DNA of 19,460 bases from Candidatus Curtissbacteria bacterium (GCA_030688205.1 JAUYIQ010000002.1:1-19460), one strand, 5' to 3'. Shown: positions 8,173-16,787, counted from the first letter of the stretch. Notes: generated from the sequence alone by a model not told the origin. Translations and numbers: made by a program.

Positions 8173-8196
8173 AACCTCCTCGGTCGCGAGAAGGTT
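8173..8196 (-). promoter_or_regulatory. Hairpin sequestering the ribosome binding site (riboswitch expression platform)
   Basis: In the minus-strand RNA, AACCUUCUC (8196-8188) can pair with GAGGAGGUU (8181-8173) over 9 bp around a GCGACC loop, fully burying the AGGAGG of the gene starting at 8167. One pair is U-G; on the plus strand the same position is a C-A mismatch, which fits a structure kept at the RNA level in the transcribed orientation. It is the likely P13-type switching helix of the riboswitch. Its loop GCG could touch the CGC of the aptamer's L5. Confidence 0.7.
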
Positions 8197-8233
8197 AAAA
8201 TCGGTGCTTATTGGGCGCCTATCCTGCTCGGGA

Positions 8234-8273
8234 CTGTCCTTCGCTTAAAGCTTCGGACAGCAAGCTTAGCTTG
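8234..8273 (-). ncRNA. Two abutting hairpins between aptamer and switching helix
   Basis: In the minus-strand RNA, CAAGC-UAA-GCUUG (8273-8261) is followed directly by CUGUCC-GAA-GCU-UUA-AGC-GAA-GGACAG (8260-8234), listed here as arm, internal loop, arm, loop and so on. The second has a symmetric GAA/GAA internal loop, suited to tandem sheared G-A pairs. Both are part of the leader of the zinc-ribbon gene. Confidence 0.55.
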
Positions 8274-8282
8274 GGATTATGG

Positions 8283-8357
8283 CTCATCGCGGTGTTCGGA
8301 CTTTTGTTTACCGTTGCGGCACAGTGGTAGATTTACACTACACTTCCCCGCAATGAG
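8283..8357 (-). ncRNA. Cobalamin riboswitch aptamer, compact class-II-like
   Basis: A 75-nt aptamer in the leader of the minus-strand zinc-ribbon gene. The closing helix is CUCAUUGCGG (8357-8348) with CCGCGAUGAG (8292-8283), 10 pairs including one U-G. Inside it, in order, are GGAAGUG; a helix GUAG/CUAC around the T-loop-like UGUAAAU (8341-8327); a helix ACUG/CGGU around UGCCGCAA (8325-8310); and AGUCCGAACACC. These match the conserved core of cobalamin riboswitches (GGGAA, GGUGNAAAUC, CCCGCAACGGUAA, AGUCNGAANACC), with the short junctions of the env8-like class II. Known members bind hydroxo-, methyl- or adenosylcobalamin; which one applies here cannot be read. Assignment is from memory of the consensus, not a covariance search. 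Confidence 0.82.
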
Positions 8358-8358
8358 T

Positions 8359-8375
8359 TTTATATTCGTATTTTA
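8359..8375 (-). promoter_or_regulatory. Possible -10 elements upstream of the riboswitch
   Basis: TAAAAT (8375-8370) and TATAAA (8364-8359) precede the aptamer on the minus strand. TAAAAT would place the RNA start just before the closing helix, whereas TATAAA would cut into it. No good -35 is seen, so the leader may instead be carried on the operon transcript. Confidence 0.25.
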
Positions 8376-8410
8376 CGTTATCACTAGTGGCGAATCTAGG
8401 CAAGAGGCAA

Positions 8411-10222
<1,812 letters not shown>

Positions 10223-10228
10223 ACTTCC

Positions 10229-10275
10229 AGTGTATCAGTGTATCAGTGAGTCGGCAAATCGAGTATCAGTGAATC
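10229..10275 (+). repeat. Octamer repeats AGTGTATC between pilin and 603-residue protein gene
   Basis: AGTGTATC occurs at 10229-10236 and 10237-10244. Degenerate copies follow at 10245 (AGTGAG) and 10268 (AGTGAATC), reaching into the pilin stop codon. They occupy the 51-bp gap and share the AGTG core with the two heptamer arrays. Confidence 0.65.
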
Positions 10276-10615
10276 AATTTGGGAGATTTACTGTGGTGAC
10301 GTCGACGCCGGTTGCGCTCTTTATTATTTGTAGAATAAGCCAAGAGGCGACTACTAAAATAATGCCAAGAATTGCATAAGTTAGAGTTGTTCTTGCAGCT
10401 CCTGCTGCTTTGGGATCTCCACCAGAGTTTAGAAACTGGAAGCCGCCAATAATCATCATGAAGAAAAAAGCTATTCCGGCTGCGGGCGCAAGCAAATTAA
10501 TGATTCTTTCCAAAACGTCAACTACTTGAGAGATCGTATATGGATCACCGGGTGCAGCATAAACAGGAGCGATGAAGCTCGCCAAAAAATAGGCCGAGAT
10601 TATAAAGATAACCAT
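10274..10615 (-). CDS. VirB2/TrbC-like pilin (pilin F)
   Basis: A 113-residue small pilin-like protein: signal peptide 1-20 (cleavage after PVYA), then two hydrophobic helices at about 41-62 and 80-100, joined by the short polar loop NSGGDPKAAGAA. This is the layout of VirB2/TrbC pilins (T4SS_pilin-type proteins in CPR genomes). It should sit in the inner membrane until assembled into a pilus. It is the last of six pilin-domain genes and starts 11 bp after the previous stop; AAAGG overlapping that stop is the only ribosome-site-like sequence and is 14-15 nt away. Confidence 0.85.
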   Translation of the reverse strand: MVIFIISAYFLASFIAPVYAAPGDPYTISQVVDVLERIINLLAPAAGIAFFFMMIIGGFQFLNSGGDPKAAGAARTTLTYAILGIILVVASWLILQIIKSATGVDVTTVNLPN

Positions 10616-10626
10616 GTGTTTGGGGC

Positions 10627-11019
10627 TTACCTTTCGACCCTTGGAATAGTAACGCCTTGGCTTATAATGTTGACACCGAAGAACGTTTCGACCAGTTTAA
10701 TTAAGGCGTATGCCACCAAAACAATTACCAGACCGATTAAGGCTGCTGTGATCATATTTCTGGCACTACCAACAGCTTTTTCGTCTCCACCTGCTGTGAT
10801 CCATCTGATGCCTCCAATAAGAAGCATGATAAAAGCAAGGACGAATGCAATAACAAGGATGAATTGGATGATTGCACGAACCACAGCGACGATATTGTCA
10901 ATGCCCTTTATTTCATTGGGTACGAGTTGGTTTCCCTGTGCTAAAGCTGCGGTTGGTGCAACCATTGCGGTGAAATAGGAGACTGCCGGAAGAATAATTT
11001 TTCGAACTTTATTTGACAT
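10627..11019 (-). CDS. VirB2/TrbC-like pilin (pilin E)
   Basis: 130 residues. The signal peptide ends APTAALA, with cleavage at about 28. Two membrane helices lie at about 48-70 and 88-112 around the loop TAGGDEKAVGSA, and the tail is short and basic (IPRVER). AAGGGGGTG is 11 nt upstream of the ATG in a 44-bp gap, the longest between the small pilins, so transcription or translation may be reset here. It has the same fold as its neighbours but clearly different sequence, so a recent duplication is unlikely. Confidence 0.85.
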   Translation of the reverse strand: MSNKVRKIILPAVSYFTAMVAPTAALAQGNQLVPNEIKGIDNIVAVVRAIIQFILVIAFVLAFIMLLIGGIRWITAGGDEKAVGSARNMITAALIGLVIVLVAYALIKLVETFFGVNIISQGVTIPRVER

Positions 11020-11063
11020 TATTTAAGTTTCACCCCCTTTTAAAAATTGCTTATTTGATTGTA

Positions 11064-11402
11064 TCACGGTTTTAATTTGAATGGTGCGGAAAGAAAACTA
11101 ACATTAAATACAACTTCGACTAATTTGACTAAGGCGAATGAACTAACTACAACAACGAGGCCGATGAGGCCCCAATAGATTCTGCTCCATGCTGACGAAA
11201 CCTTTTTTGGGTCGTCGCCTGCGAAGATGAAACTGTAGCCTGCAAAGATCATCCAAATTAGGCCGATCACAAAAGCTATCGTAATCAGTAGCGAAATACC
11301 GTTACTTATCAGGTTGGCAACAAAAGTATTCGGGTCACCGGCTTGTGGAACAGTACCTGCGGGAGGGGTAATTTTCCCTAGATCAACGGCAAGAAAGCTC
11401 AT
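11064..11402 (-). CDS. VirB2/TrbC-like pilin without signal peptide (pilin D)
   Basis: 112 residues. The N-terminus (MSFLAVDLGKITPPAG) is polar and lacks a cleavable signal. Two helices lie at about 31-55 and 74-96, with the loop AGDDPKKVSSA. If it is a pilin subunit it must insert through its first helix rather than by signal-peptidase cleavage. It starts 9 bp after the previous stop, with no Shine-Dalgarno sequence (TTGAAAAAATTTT before the ATG). Confidence 0.8.
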   Translation of the reverse strand: MSFLAVDLGKITPPAGTVPQAGDPNTFVANLISNGISLLITIAFVIGLIWMIFAGYSFIFAGDDPKKVSSAWSRIYWGLIGLVVVVSSFALVKLVEVVFNVSFLSAPFKLKP

Positions 11403-11411
11403 AAAATTTTT

Positions 11412-11714
11412 TCAAGTAATCTGAACATTTGATCCCAAAAAGCGCTGAACCACTTGTAAGACGATAAACGCTAAGGCGGTTACTACAAGTCCAATAATAG
11501 CATAGGTTAACGTCTGGCTTGCGCTGGCCAATTTTTTCTCATCACCGGAAGAGGTTACAAACTTAATTCCTGCAATAATTATGAAAATAAATGCAAGGGC
11601 TCCGGCAAAACTGGTGAGGATGAGTATGATGTTGCTAACTAGTGCACCGACATTTGGGAATTTGTCTGCCGGGCCGAATGCATTTTCAATTTTAAAAGCT
11701 AAATAATTATTCAT
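11412..11714 (-). CDS. VirB2/TrbC-like pilin without signal peptide (pilin C)
   Basis: 100 residues, the smallest of the set. A short amphipathic N-terminus precedes two helices at about 27-49 and 68-90, joined by TSSGDEKKLASA. It starts 1 bp after the stop of the preceding pilin (TGA T ATG), indicating translational coupling. It lacks a signal peptide, unlike pilins E and F. Confidence 0.82.
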   Translation of the reverse strand: MNNYLAFKIENAFGPADKFPNVGALVSNIILILTSFAGALAFIFIIIAGIKFVTSSGDEKKLASASQTLTYAIIGLVVTALAFIVLQVVQRFLGSNVQIT

Positions 11715-11715
11715 A

Positions 11716-12057
11716 TCAAACTAGCCCTGTGTCTCCTAAAAATATAGCACTTATTATTTGTAAGGCGGCAAATGCAAGAACTATAACTGCGAATCCGATA
11801 AGAGCGTATATTAACCTTCCTTTGGCAGCATTGGCAGCTTCCGGATTTCCGCTTGAGGTTATAAATTGAATGCCGGAGATTATGATAAAAATTACGGTTA
11901 ACATACCACCGACACCCAGAATTATTGGTAATATTTCTGTAATAAGATTCCCGACCAGACCTTGTTCTGAGGTAAATTTTGCACCGGGGAGAGGAGAAAC
12001 GTTTGTACAATCCTTAAAATTGCTGCTGATATCACAAGCTGCGTAAACGTTAATCAT
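11716..12057 (-). CDS. VirB2/TrbC-like pilin without signal peptide (pilin B)
   Basis: 113 residues from the ATG at 12057. The N-terminal 30 residues contain Cys8 and Cys17 (VYAACD, KDCTN), then come two helices at about 40-60 and 81-105 with the loop TSSGNPEAANAA. GGGAAA 5 nt upstream supports this ATG; an in-frame TTG at 12075 would overlap the preceding gene and lacks such a site. There is one base between the preceding TAG and this ATG. Confidence 0.8.
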   Translation of the reverse strand: MINVYAACDISSNFKDCTNVSPLPGAKFTSEQGLVGNLITEILPIILGVGGMLTVIFIIISGIQFITSSGNPEAANAAKGRLIYALIGFAVIVLAFAALQIISAIFLGDTGLV

Positions 12058-12058
12058 A

Positions 12059-13090
12059 CTAATTTCCCAGCCCAAGTATTTCGATTCCGATGAACCTTAA
12101 AATTAATACAGAAAATATTAGAAACAGTAAACCCGCAACTGCTGCTACTATTTGATCACGGCCGCCGGAAAGTTTTTGCTGATCGCCGGAGGAGGTCAGT
12201 ACCCTGATTGAGCCGATTACCATTAAAATTAGGGCAATGCCACCGGCGAGACCAACAGCAAGAGATAATATTTTGTTTACAAAAGCGCCTGCATTTGTCG
12301 GAATGTCACCCAGCCCGGTTTTGCATATACCCCCCGTGCAGGGATTTACGCCTAGTGGCCCCAATGTGCCCCCACCGTCTTTTTTCTGAGGATCCTTTAC
12401 AACACTGACTGATCCTCCATTGTCACTGACTATTATCGTAATTCGGTAATATATGAAGCCCTCTCCGGAGCAAGATTTATCTGCGTCTTTGACATCAATC
12501 GTGTATTTACCATTTGCTAACTTACCAAGGGGTTGAGAGCCCCTTCCGGCTGTAAGAGTCAAACAGTTTGCCTTTCCGTCCGGACCCTTAATAATATAGT
12601 CATTTCTTTCGGCAGTTCCATCCCTTCTGATTCCGCTTAGAGTTAAAAATATGTCATCTGTCGGTTTGGGATTTTGTGGAGGTGGCGGAGATAAAAGATC
12701 AGGATAAAAATGTTTGACCCTAAAAGTAGCTTGTGTTATTGGTTTGTTTTCCTTTTTTAATAAGATAGTATATTCGACTGCATGAAAGAAATCACCGTCA
12801 CCACATCTTGCTTTTACCGAGTCTTTGCCAGCACCACAGAAAGTGAATGAAATTTCCCCTGCGTCATTTGCCGTTCCTTCGAACGTATTCTTTCCGACTG
12901 GATCAGACAACCAATATTTTTTTCCAGCTTCCACCCCGGAGAAAGTTACAGTTACCGTAGGAGTATTTTCATCGATTGCGTCAGGATTAAACTTGGCAGA
13001 TGGACCTGCCTGTGCAGACTTAGTTGTCAAAAGAGTCAGCGTGAAAGCGATAAAGAGAGTAATTAAGATTCTTCCCAAAAAGAGTCTCAT
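12059..13090 (-). CDS. Ig-like domains fused to a VirB2/TrbC-like pilin domain (pilin A)
   Basis: A 343-residue protein with signal peptide 1-28 (cleavage after SAQA), then two beta-rich modules of about 100 residues each (about 30-125 and 140-230) that look Ig-like. A Pro-rich linker (SPPPPQNPKP) separates them and each has a Cys pair. A Gly/Lys-rich spacer follows, then a C-terminal pilin unit at about 255-343 with two helices and the loop TSSGDQQKLSGG. The last part matches the five small pilins downstream; the N-terminal part would be displayed outside the cell, as an adhesive or tip subunit (inference). It is the first gene of the operon, with a predicted promoter giving a leader of only a few nt. 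Confidence 0.8.
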   Translation of the reverse strand: MRLFLGRILITLFIAFTLTLLTTKSAQAGPSAKFNPDAIDENTPTVTVTFSGVEAGKKYWLSDPVGKNTFEGTANDAGEISFTFCGAGKDSVKARCGDGDFFHAVEYTILLKKENKPITQATFRVKHFYPDLLSPPPPQNPKPTDDIFLTLSGIRRDGTAERNDYIIKGPDGKANCLTLTAGRGSQPLGKLANGKYTIDVKDADKSCSGEGFIYYRITIIVSDNGGSVSVVKDPQKKDGGGTLGPLGVNPCTGGICKTGLGDIPTNAGAFVNKILSLAVGLAGGIALILMVIGSIRVLTSSGDQQKLSGGRDQIVAAVAGLLFLIFSVLILRFIGIEILGLGN

Positions 13091-13099
13091 TAATTCCAG

Positions 13100-13126
13100 T
13101 TTATATCGGTTTTGATTTCAATGCAA
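13100..13126 (-). promoter_or_regulatory. Candidate promoter of the pilin/secretion operon
   Basis: On the minus strand TTGCAT (13126-13121) and TATAAA (13105-13100) are 15 bp apart. The predicted start is only a few nt before the ATG at 13090, a near-leaderless mRNA. Confidence 0.4.
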
Positions 13127-13135
13127 AAATATTAA

Positions 13136-13163
13136 TTGTTGAAGTTTTCGAATCAGTTATAAT
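13136..13163 (+). promoter_or_regulatory. Candidate promoter of the SpoIID operon
   Basis: TTGTTG (13136-13141) and a perfect TATAAT (13158-13163) are 16 bp apart. The start would be near 13170, about 5 nt before the ATG at 13175, so the leader is too short for a normal ribosome binding site. Confidence 0.55.
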
Positions 13164-13174
13164 TAAGAGATTCC

Positions 13175-14818
13175 ATGAGGCAGTTTTTGTTATTTCTTCT
13201 GGCAATTTTTATTTCACTATTCTTTTTTGTCAGCTCAACAAGCGCAGACGAGCTTGGGGATATTCAAAACCAAATTAACAGCTTACAAAAGCAGTTGGAA
13301 GATTCGAAGGCGGCAACAACACCTTTGGAAGGACAAGTAAAATCTTTGGAGGCGCAACTTGCCTCCATCAACGCCAGACTCTTGCAAGTTCAAAAAGACC
13401 TGAACAAAAGTGAAGACGAGTTGGCATACCAAAAAGAAACACTTGCCCAGACAGTACGTAGTTTTTACATTGGCAGTTTTGCAGATATTCCCTTTTTGAC
13501 ATTATTTGCTTCCGGTGATGCCACCCAGACACTAAGGCTTTTAACTTTGCAGGCAGAAACCAGCAGGCAAAACAGGGAGATTATCTCCGGTATTTCTGAA
13601 AAAATAGCAAAGCTGGCCGATGATAAAAAAAGGTTTGCTTCTGCTCAGGCACAGACAGGTAAACAGTCCCAAGTTTTGAAAGGTGAAATTGCTTCGGCAC
13701 GTGCATTTCAGTCGGAACTTGAAGGCAAAATTTCAACGCTTACTGCAAGGCAAGAGGAGATTTTGGCTGCCAAAAACCAAACGTTTACAACATCGGTGGG
13801 GGACGTACCGCTTGCAGATGATCCTAATGCTTCACCTTCTTATAACCCCGGATTTTCTCCGGCCTTTGGTGGTTTTTCGTTCGGCGCATACACACATAGA
13901 AATGGTATGAGCCAGTACGGTGCAAAAGGCAGGGCAGATGGTGGCCATAAAGCAGAGGAAATCCTTGCACATTATTATTCCGGATCCACTCTCAACAAAA
14001 ACTTTTCAGTACCTTCAAATATTACAGTTGAAGGATTCGGGAGTATGTCTTTTGAAGATACTTACATGAAGCGAATTTATGAGATGCCAAACTCTTTTCC
14101 CAAAGAAGCACTTAAGGCGCAGGCGGTTGCTGCAAGAACTTATGCCATCAGATATACGGATAACGGGTCCAAACCTATTTGTACAACCCAATCCTGCCAG
14201 GTTTACCAGAATTCCAATAAAGGCGGAGCATGGGAGGAAGCTGTCAACGAAACGAAAGGATGGGTTTTGGAAGGCGGTGCAAATTCTCAGTATTCCTCAA
14301 CAACAGGAGGGTATTTGAATAATTCCGGTTGGGACACTAAGTGCGGTTCGCGCGATTGTTGGACGCCGGACGCTTATGAAAAAATTGCTAACTCGCCGTG
14401 GTTTTATAAGGGTTGGTATACACAAAGCTACTCGAATGGTTCGGGTAAGTGCGGACGTTCAAGCCCATGGCTTACACAAGAAGAAATGGCAGATATTTTG
14501 AATGCTTGGCTGGTTCAGGGCAAAGACGGGGTAGATGGCGGAAGAATTACCCCTGTCACAACTTCCTGTTGGGGAGGCAATCCATATTCAATGAGTGAGC
14601 TTGCCGGCAAAGCCAATGATGCAGCAGGTGGTGCGGTTACTTCTGTTTCTTCTGTTTCTGTCAGTTACAACAATGACGGTAAGACTGCAAATGTTTCCTT
14701 TTCTACAAACCGCGGTACAGTTTCCGTTTCCGGCTCTGACTTTAAAACAATATATAACCTGAGAGCACCCGGATACATTTCCATTCGAAGTCCTTTGTAT
14801 AACATAGAACAGAAGTGA
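13175..14818 (+). CDS. SpoIID/LytB-domain peptidoglycan hydrolase with coiled-coil N-terminus
   Basis: A 547-residue exported protein, predicted to cleave peptidoglycan glycan strands as SpoIID lytic transglycosylases do. The signal peptide is 1-24 (SADE). A long coiled coil at about 25-200 resembles the N-terminal regulatory coils of PcsB/CwlO-type hydrolases. A Pro/Ser linker leads to GMSQYGAKGRA at 244-254 and ILAHYYSG at 263-270. The catalytic-type segment is IYEMP (Glu303 the likely acid) followed by EALKAQAVAARTYA at 311-324, then CQVYQ and TTGGY. A Ser/Gly-rich beta tail of about 60 residues ends the protein. The conserved GHGxGMSQYG is altered here (HRNGMSQYG). No sporulation genes are nearby; its place opposite the pilin operon suggests local wall opening or cell separation (inference). 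Confidence 0.88.
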   Translation: MRQFLLFLLAIFISLFFFVSSTSADELGDIQNQINSLQKQLEDSKAATTPLEGQVKSLEAQLASINARLLQVQKDLNKSEDELAYQKETLAQTVRSFYIGSFADIPFLTLFASGDATQTLRLLTLQAETSRQNREIISGISEKIAKLADDKKRFASAQAQTGKQSQVLKGEIASARAFQSELEGKISTLTARQEEILAAKNQTFTTSVGDVPLADDPNASPSYNPGFSPAFGGFSFGAYTHRNGMSQYGAKGRADGGHKAEEILAHYYSGSTLNKNFSVPSNITVEGFGSMSFEDTYMKRIYEMPNSFPKEALKAQAVAARTYAIRYTDNGSKPICTTQSCQVYQNSNKGGAWEEAVNETKGWVLEGGANSQYSSTTGGYLNNSGWDTKCGSRDCWTPDAYEKIANSPWFYKGWYTQSYSNGSGKCGRSSPWLTQEEMADILNAWLVQGKDGVDGGRITPVTTSCWGGNPYSMSELAGKANDAAGGAVTSVSSVSVSYNNDGKTANVSFSTNRGTVSVSGSDFKTIYNLRAPGYISIRSPLYNIEQK

Positions 14819-16188
14819 AGCTTCGCATTTTAATTTTCCTCTTTTCTTTTTTTATTCTTACCCGTTTTCAAATTGATCCTGATTTGGGTTGGCACTTGGC
14901 AATGGGGAATCATTTTTTAAAATCCGGAGAAATTATCAGCCAGGATCAGTTTTCCTGGACAATGCCCGGCCATGAATGGGAAATCTCCTATTTGGGTTAT
15001 GAGATTTTTATTGCTTATCTTTTTTTGCATTTAAAGTTTTACTTGATTGTAGGTTTTTTCGGTCTACTCGCTGCTTTATCAGTAGCTATTTTGATTGATC
15101 GAAAAATTAATTACCCAAAACTTTTTGTAATTTGTCTTGGTGTTGGCCTTTTAACTGTGAGTTTGGGTATTCGTCCACACACGTTTTCATTTTTATTTTT
15201 CGTGATACTTTTAAAATTTTTGGAAAGCAAAATTTATTTAAAAAAAATCTATGCATTTTTGTGGTTTTTATTGTTTGCAACGTGGGCCAATCTTCATCAG
15301 GGATTTATGGTAGGGCTTTTCGTTTTTGCTCTTTATCTGGCAATAGATTTTTTATGGCCTGAAACAAGAAGACAGTTTGATTTAAAAAGTGCTTCTATTT
15401 CTTTTTTTGCTGCTGTTTGTGGAACACTGGTGAATCCATATTTTTTCGGCTTATGGATGACACTTTCACGAGATTCCTCATTTATAAACACATGGGTGAC
15501 AATTGCGGAGTTTCAGCCAATTGTTCTTCATAGTCCTGCAAATATTTTTTTTGCTGTAACCGGCATGATTTTTATATATATATTTTTCAGAAAAATGAAA
15601 GATATTGAACCCCACTTTTTACTCATAGGCTGTTTTCTTTTTGCTATGGCGTTTGTTGCAAGTTTTATGGTTTCTTTCTGGGTAGCAATATTTTTATTTA
15701 TCACAAGTAGGTATTTTGAAATAAACTTAAAGATAAAATTGGACCGTGTTTCGAGAGCATATATTTATCTTACTGTTGCTGTTTTTGTTATGGCTGTCAC
15801 TTTAAACTTTGTTTCTGTGTTTCTAGAATCTTACAAGTTAGAGAGACGATTGGTTGTCGACCAATATCCATATGCTGCACTCGGATACATACAAGAAAAT
15901 AAGCTTTTTGAGGGGATATTCAACGAATATGGTTGGGGCGGATTTATCGATTGGCAGATGCCGGAAGCTAAAGTTTTTATAGATGGAAGGATGGCTAGTT
16001 GGAGACTTCCTGGGGAAAAAGGGATTCTTAGTGATTATTTAAGTATATATTCTGGTACATGTGAAACTGATAGAAAGTACGATATTCGTACTGTTTTGGT
16101 AAAAAAAGACACGAAGACTGGTTGTTTTCCTGACTTTGTTGAAGTTTACCGTGACGATGTTGCCAAAATACTGGTAAAATCAAACTGA
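14815..16188 (+). CDS. Multi-spanning GT-C-like membrane protein (glycosyltransferase candidate)
   Basis: 457 residues with about 9-10 membrane helices and a C-terminal external domain of about 110 residues. Just after the first helix is DPDLGWHLAMGNHFLKSG, the acidic loop typical of GT-C-fold enzymes that take sugars from polyprenyl phosphates. Near the end, EYGWGGFIDWQ and KVFIDGRM match a motif common in this uncharacterised family. It starts at GTG, overlapping the SpoIID stop by 4 nt (GTGA), so translation is coupled. A role in cell-surface glycosylation, possibly of wall or pili, is inference; no substrate can be read. Confidence 0.7.
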   Translation: MKLRILIFLFSFFILTRFQIDPDLGWHLAMGNHFLKSGEIISQDQFSWTMPGHEWEISYLGYEIFIAYLFLHLKFYLIVGFFGLLAALSVAILIDRKINYPKLFVICLGVGLLTVSLGIRPHTFSFLFFVILLKFLESKIYLKKIYAFLWFLLFATWANLHQGFMVGLFVFALYLAIDFLWPETRRQFDLKSASISFFAAVCGTLVNPYFFGLWMTLSRDSSFINTWVTIAEFQPIVLHSPANIFFAVTGMIFIYIFFRKMKDIEPHFLLIGCFLFAMAFVASFMVSFWVAIFLFITSRYFEINLKIKLDRVSRAYIYLTVAVFVMAVTLNFVSVFLESYKLERRLVVDQYPYAALGYIQENKLFEGIFNEYGWGGFIDWQMPEAKVFIDGRMASWRLPGEKGILSDYLSIYSGTCETDRKYDIRTVLVKKDTKTGCFPDFVEVYRDDVAKILVKSN

Positions 16189-16787
16189 TGCCCCATGTAA
16201 CCGGATCTGTCAGCACAAATCCTTTTGCAATGTTTGCGCCCCATCCTGTGGGGGTTACTTTTGAAGGTCAGGAAGCAGGCGAAGAAATCCTTTTGCTTTT
16301 GCGTCCACATATTATTACTCTGGTTGTGCCAACACTCGAGACTATTTTTTTGATTCTAGTTCCAGCTTTAATTTTTCCAGTTTTGAGTCTCATCAATGTG
16401 GATCTTGGTGACTTGTTGACTCCATCACAGTTATTCCTGTTGACTGTATTCTGGTACCTTTTTGTTTTCGGGTACGCGTTTTACAGATTTATTTTTTGGT
16501 ATTTTAGTGTTTACCTTTTAACCAATGAAAGGATTGTTGATTTTGACTTTCGGGGAATTCTTCACAAAGAGATATCTTATGCAAAACTTGGCCAAATTGA
16601 GGACATATCTCCGAAGATGATTGGTTTTTTCGGGACATTTTTTAACTATGGAAACATTTATATACAAACAGCCGGAACAAAACCGGAATTTGAGTTTGAC
16701 AAAGTAGCAAAACCGGACGATGTGGCTCAAGAAATTTCAGAGCAGGTAAGGCTTGAGGAGGGGGAGGCACCGGGTGCTATCGCTTGA
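16188..16787 (+). CDS. Membrane protein with bacterial PH domain (bPH2, YdbS-like)
   Basis: 199 residues. A cytoplasmic N-terminus is followed by two membrane helices at about 42-70 and 80-103. Then comes the bPH2 signature (YLLTNERIVDFDFRGILHKE at about 109-128, followed by ISYAKLGQIEDI), where LTNERI and the L-x-x-I-x-D-I pattern are characteristic. The tail is acidic. The ATG shares one base with the preceding stop (TGATG). The family is widespread in Gram-positive and CPR genomes without an agreed function; membrane association and a scaffold role are likely. Confidence 0.82.
   Translation: MPHVTGSVSTNPFAMFAPHPVGVTFEGQEAGEEILLLLRPHIITLVVPTLETIFLILVPALIFPVLSLINVDLGDLLTPSQLFLLTVFWYLFVFGYAFYRFIFWYFSVYLLTNERIVDFDFRGILHKEISYAKLGQIEDISPKMIGFFGTFFNYGNIYIQTAGTKPEFEFDKVAKPDDVAQEISEQVRLEEGEAPGAIA

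Noticed and set aside
8168..8410. T-box or other tRNA-sensing leader
   Set aside because: No AGGGUGGNACCGCG-like T-box sequence or terminator/antiterminator pair is present; the cobalamin core explains the conserved bases.
11711..12010. Minus-strand 99-codon frame rich in Cys, Arg and Tyr
   Set aside because: It is an out-of-frame shadow of pilin B, without a start context, and its composition is unlike the neighbouring proteins.
12058..12075. TTG start giving six more residues for pilin B
   Set aside because: It overlaps the preceding gene and lacks a ribosome site; the ATG at 12057 has GGGAAA upstream and tight coupling to the preceding stop.
10274..13090. Type IV (class III signal) pilins
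   Set aside because: No prepilin peptidase site (G-F/M-x4-E) is seen; two central helices with a polar loop fit VirB2/TrbC instead.
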